This document shows, piece after piece, positions 60,590 through 64,000 of a DNA stretch of 64,000 nt. Made by a program: the position numbers and the translations under genes. Each line of letters starts with the position of its first letter. Within the stretch, counting starts at the first letter, position 1. The notes below the pieces were generated by a model. The model had not been told where the DNA came from. It searched no databases and saw nothing but the letters and a program-made list of their open reading frames with translations. The stretch is from Flavobacteriaceae bacterium (GTDB lineage Bacteria > Bacteroidota > Bacteroidia > Flavobacteriales > Flavobacteriaceae). The stretch is taken from positions 124,001 through 188,000 of the forward strand of contig NVXD01000004.1 of assembly GCA_002746415.1 (NCBI GenBank), in the 5' to 3' direction.

Positions 60590-62899
60590 ATGAAAACCAC
60601 AAACTTAGGCTACCCCAGAATTGGAGATAAACGAGAACTTAAAAAGGCTTGTGAAAACTACTGGTCCGAGCAAAATACAATTCATGAACTACAAGAAGTC
60701 GCCAAAGAAATAAGAACCCGCAATTGGACTTTACAAAAGGAACTTGGAATAGACCTTATTCCTTCCAACGATTTCTCACTATACGATCAAGTATTAGATT
60801 TATCTTTAACACTAAACTGCATCCCTGAACGATATAATGCATTGAAAAATAAAGGGTCACTCATTGATGTATATTTTGCAATGGCGCGCGGTGTTCAAAA
60901 AAATGGATTAGACATTACCGCAATGGAAATGACGAAATGGTTTGATACAAATTATCATTACATAGTACCAGAATTTGCAAGAAATCAAGAGTTTATACTT
61001 TTATCCACCAAAATATTTGATGAATACAAAGAAGCATTGGCATTAGGTATAAAAACAAAACCTGTGTTAATCGGACCTGTATCATATTTGCTCTTAGGAA
61101 AGGAAAAAGAAAAAGGTTTTCACAGAATTGATTTGCTAGCCAAACTTTTACCCGTCTATTTGGAAATTATAAAGCAATTATGCGATTTAGGTGTCACATA
61201 TATCCAGTTTGATGAGCCATATTTAGCAATGGACTTAACGCAAAAAGAACAAAAAGCATTACGACATGTATATGCAGAAATTGAAAAATCATTTCCAAAA
61301 TTAAAAGTCTTCTTAGCTACCTATTTTAACGATTGCCGCGATAATTTAGAAACCGCGCTATCATTACCAGTACATACCTTACATATAGATTTGATACGCA
61401 ACCCAGCACAACTAACAAGTATCTTAACTCATAGCAACTTAAACAAAAATATGTGCTTATCACTAGGGGTAGTTGATGGTAGAAATATTTGGAAAAACGA
61501 TTTTGAACAATCACTTTCTCTAATTCAACAAGCCATTAGGGCCATTGGTCCTGAAAGAATTTATATAGCGCCATCTTGTTCCTTATTGCACGTTCCTTGC
61601 AACTTAGAAATTGAAAAAAACGTGGCTTCTGAAGTGAAGCAGTGGCTGGCATTTGCAAAACAAAAATTGGAAGAAGTGATTGTTTTAAAGCAATTAATTT
61701 CAAATGAAAACATAGAAGAAACTAAAAACAAATTGCAAGAAAATAGTAAAGCAATTCAAAATAGAAACTCATCAACCTTGATTCATGATGTGGCAGTAAA
61801 ACAACGTGTCTTAGCCTTAAAGAAAGAAGATTCTCAACGAAATAGTAGTTTTAAGATTAGGCAATCAATCCAGAAATCTGTATTAAAACTTCCCTTGTTG
61901 CCAACAACAACTATTGGTTCTTTTCCGCAAACAAAAGAAGTTCGTGGTTGGAGACAAAAATTCAAAAAAGGAATATTAAGTAAATCCGAATATGATCAAT
62001 TGATAGCAAAAGAAACCAAAGAAGCCATTGCCTTTCAAGAAGAAACAGGAATTGATGTATTAGTGCATGGGGAATTTGAACGCAATGATATGGTAGAGTA
62101 TTTTGGAGAACAATTAAGTGGATTTGCATTTACTAGTTTTGGTTGGGTACAGAGTTACGGAAGTCGATGTGTAAAACCTCCTATTATTTATGGAGATGTT
62201 TCTAGAAAAAAGCCAATGACAGTAAGATGGTCATCCTTTGCTCAATCATTGACAAAAAAACTGGTGAAAGGAATGTTAACTGGTCCTGTTACTATATTGC
62301 AATGGTCTTTTGTGAGAAATGATCAACCAAGATCAGCAACTTGTAATCAAATAGCCTTAGCCCTACGTGATGAAGTGACAGATTTAGAAAAGGCAGGGCT
62401 AAAAATTATTCAAATAGATGAACCAGCAATTAGAGAAGGTTTGCCATTACGTAAAAACGAGTGGTCATCATATTTAGAATGGGCTATAAAAGCATTTCGG
62501 ATATCAGCAAGTGGTGTTGCCGATGAAACTCAAATTCATACCCATATGTGTTATTCTGAATTCAATGATATTATACAAAATATTGCAGATATGGATGCAG
62601 ATGTAATTACAATTGAATGCTCTCGTTCACAAATGGAATTACTAGATGTCTTTTCAGAATTTAACTATCCCAACGAAATAGGACCTGGGGTTTATGATAT
62701 CCATTCACCTAGGGTCCCTTCAAAAAATGAAATGTTGGCATTATTGGAAAAAGCATCAAAACTAATCCCAAAAGAAAATCTTTGGGTAAATCCGGATTGC
62801 GGACTTAAAACAAGACATTGGCCAGAAACCAAAAAAGCGCTTGTTGAAATGGTGAAATCGGCTCAAGAGTTGCGACAATCAACTCAGGTAAATACATAA
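60590..62899 (+). CDS. metE: cobalamin-independent methionine synthase
   Basis: 769 residues in two barrel domains. The N-terminal one starts TTNLGYPRIGDKRELKKACENYW. The C-terminal catalytic one has PTTTIGSFPQTKEVR, HGEFERNDMVEYF, IQIDEPAIREG, HTHMCYSEF (zinc His and Cys at about 648-651) and NPDCGLKTRHW (zinc Cys at about 736). It methylates homocysteine with 5-methyltetrahydrofolate without vitamin B12. No riboswitch fold was noticed in the short leader, so control is more likely by the divergent Lrp-type regulator. Confidence 0.96.
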   Translation: MKTTNLGYPRIGDKRELKKACENYWSEQNTIHELQEVAKEIRTRNWTLQKELGIDLIPSNDFSLYDQVLDLSLTLNCIPERYNALKNKGSLIDVYFAMARGVQKNGLDITAMEMTKWFDTNYHYIVPEFARNQEFILLSTKIFDEYKEALALGIKTKPVLIGPVSYLLLGKEKEKGFHRIDLLAKLLPVYLEIIKQLCDLGVTYIQFDEPYLAMDLTQKEQKALRHVYAEIEKSFPKLKVFLATYFNDCRDNLETALSLPVHTLHIDLIRNPAQLTSILTHSNLNKNMCLSLGVVDGRNIWKNDFEQSLSLIQQAIRAIGPERIYIAPSCSLLHVPCNLEIEKNVASEVKQWLAFAKQKLEEVIVLKQLISNENIEETKNKLQENSKAIQNRNSSTLIHDVAVKQRVLALKKEDSQRNSSFKIRQSIQKSVLKLPLLPTTTIGSFPQTKEVRGWRQKFKKGILSKSEYDQLIAKETKEAIAFQEETGIDVLVHGEFERNDMVEYFGEQLSGFAFTSFGWVQSYGSRCVKPPIIYGDVSRKKPMTVRWSSFAQSLTKKLVKGMLTGPVTILQWSFVRNDQPRSATCNQIALALRDEVTDLEKAGLKIIQIDEPAIREGLPLRKNEWSSYLEWAIKAFRISASGVADETQIHTHMCYSEFNDIIQNIADMDADVITIECSRSQMELLDVFSEFNYPNEIGPGVYDIHSPRVPSKNEMLALLEKASKLIPKENLWVNPDCGLKTRHWPETKKALVEMVKSAQELRQSTQVNT

Positions 62900-63167
62900 A
62901 CCAATAGTATTCAACAAAGTTTTTGTGTGTTCTAACAGTGTTTAATAGCCCTGAACAATATAAAAAGTATGAAAAACGTATTCATAACCAACAAATTTAC
63001 AAACCGCATAATTTGACACTGCCCATCCACATCAAATCAAAATGTCAGCATATCTAATCCATCGATAAATTCAAGTTTTCAAGCAGTTCTGGAAACTATT
63101 TTGGCCGTAAAGTAAATACAATCTCAAACCTCTTAGTTGGTTTCATAATTTAATAGTATCAATCTAC

Positions 63168-63175
63168 TAAATTTG
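63168..63175 (+). promoter_or_regulatory. Bacteroidota -7 box for the GNAT gene
   Basis: TAAATTTG matches TAnnTTTG and lies 19 bases before the ATG at 63195. The 295-base gap after metE holds nothing else I can name. Confidence 0.45.
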
Positions 63176-63194
63176 TATTATAAATACATTTTCA

Positions 63195-64000
<806 letters not shown>

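Noticed and set aside
62900-63194. RNA gene in the 295-base gap after metE
   Set aside because: No tRNA-like cloverleaf, strong hairpin or terminator was seen.

Overview
The window is chromosomal DNA of a marine-type member of the Flavobacteriaceae (Bacteroidota). The evidence is an AT-rich sequence, the Bacteroidota promoter signature TAnnTTTG in front of many genes, almost no Shine-Dalgarno sequences, a type IX secretion/gliding lipoprotein (SprE/PorW), and families largely restricted to this group (DUF5687, DUF6427, DUF6341, DUF6909, DUF4837, DUF4175, DUF4254). No transposase, prophage, CRISPR array, rRNA or tRNA gene was seen.

Layout. 1-3942 (minus): start of the ATP synthase operon (atpB, cut by the window edge), two AtpI/AtpZ-like membrane proteins, a bactofilin and SprE. 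4076-6277 (minus): ABC exporter pair. 6405-9109 (plus): a PaaE-type ferredoxin reductase, then an arsenosugar pair (AhpD-like protein and radical SAM ArsS) with a heptanucleotide tandem repeat just before the arsS start. 9390-10004: TetR regulator. 10015-12625 (minus): GT9 glycosyltransferase, DUF4254, DUF6427; then DUF6341 (plus) and purD (minus).

14331-38420 (minus) is one large surface polysaccharide locus. Read in the direction of transcription it holds: Wzz-like protein, RmlB, RmlA, RmlC, RmlD, Wzx flippase, an NDP-kinase-like/nucleotidyltransferase-like fusion, a small eukaryotic-like kinase, a PhoX/DUF839 lipoprotein, Wzy-like polymerase, O-antigen ligase-like protein, MBOAT acyltransferase with its AlgJ-like partner, GT2, a beta-helix lipoprotein, a dTDP-rhamnose 4-epimerase-like protein, a CgeB-like transferase, an NAD-dependent epimerase, a WcaJ-like initiating transferase and UDP-xylose synthase. 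Together they predict a Wzx/Wzy-type glycan built on an undecaprenyl carrier, with dTDP-L-rhamnose and possibly 6-deoxy-L-talose, O-acylation and perhaps a phosphate-based decoration. The kinase plus NDPK/nucleotidyltransferase pair is the best candidate here for an undescribed enzyme system.

38422-42898: a nucleoside-phosphorylase-like DUF6909 protein, a GH3 protein, an M23 peptidase and divergent tatA. 43197-51901: an OmpA/PD40 envelope protein, DUF4837 lipoprotein, MltD-like transglycosylase, pgk, DNA polymerase III delta prime, a DoxX-like membrane protein and an OmpH/Skp protein. 52155-59839 (minus): a methyltransferase, a lipoprotein, a frameshifted gene, mnmG, ybeY and a giant DUF4175 protein. 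Two perfect 18-bp palindromes identical to the ParB-site (parS) type flank mnmG. 59970-64000: an Lrp/AsnC regulator divergent from metE, a GNAT acetyltransferase and the start of gltX (cut by the window edge).
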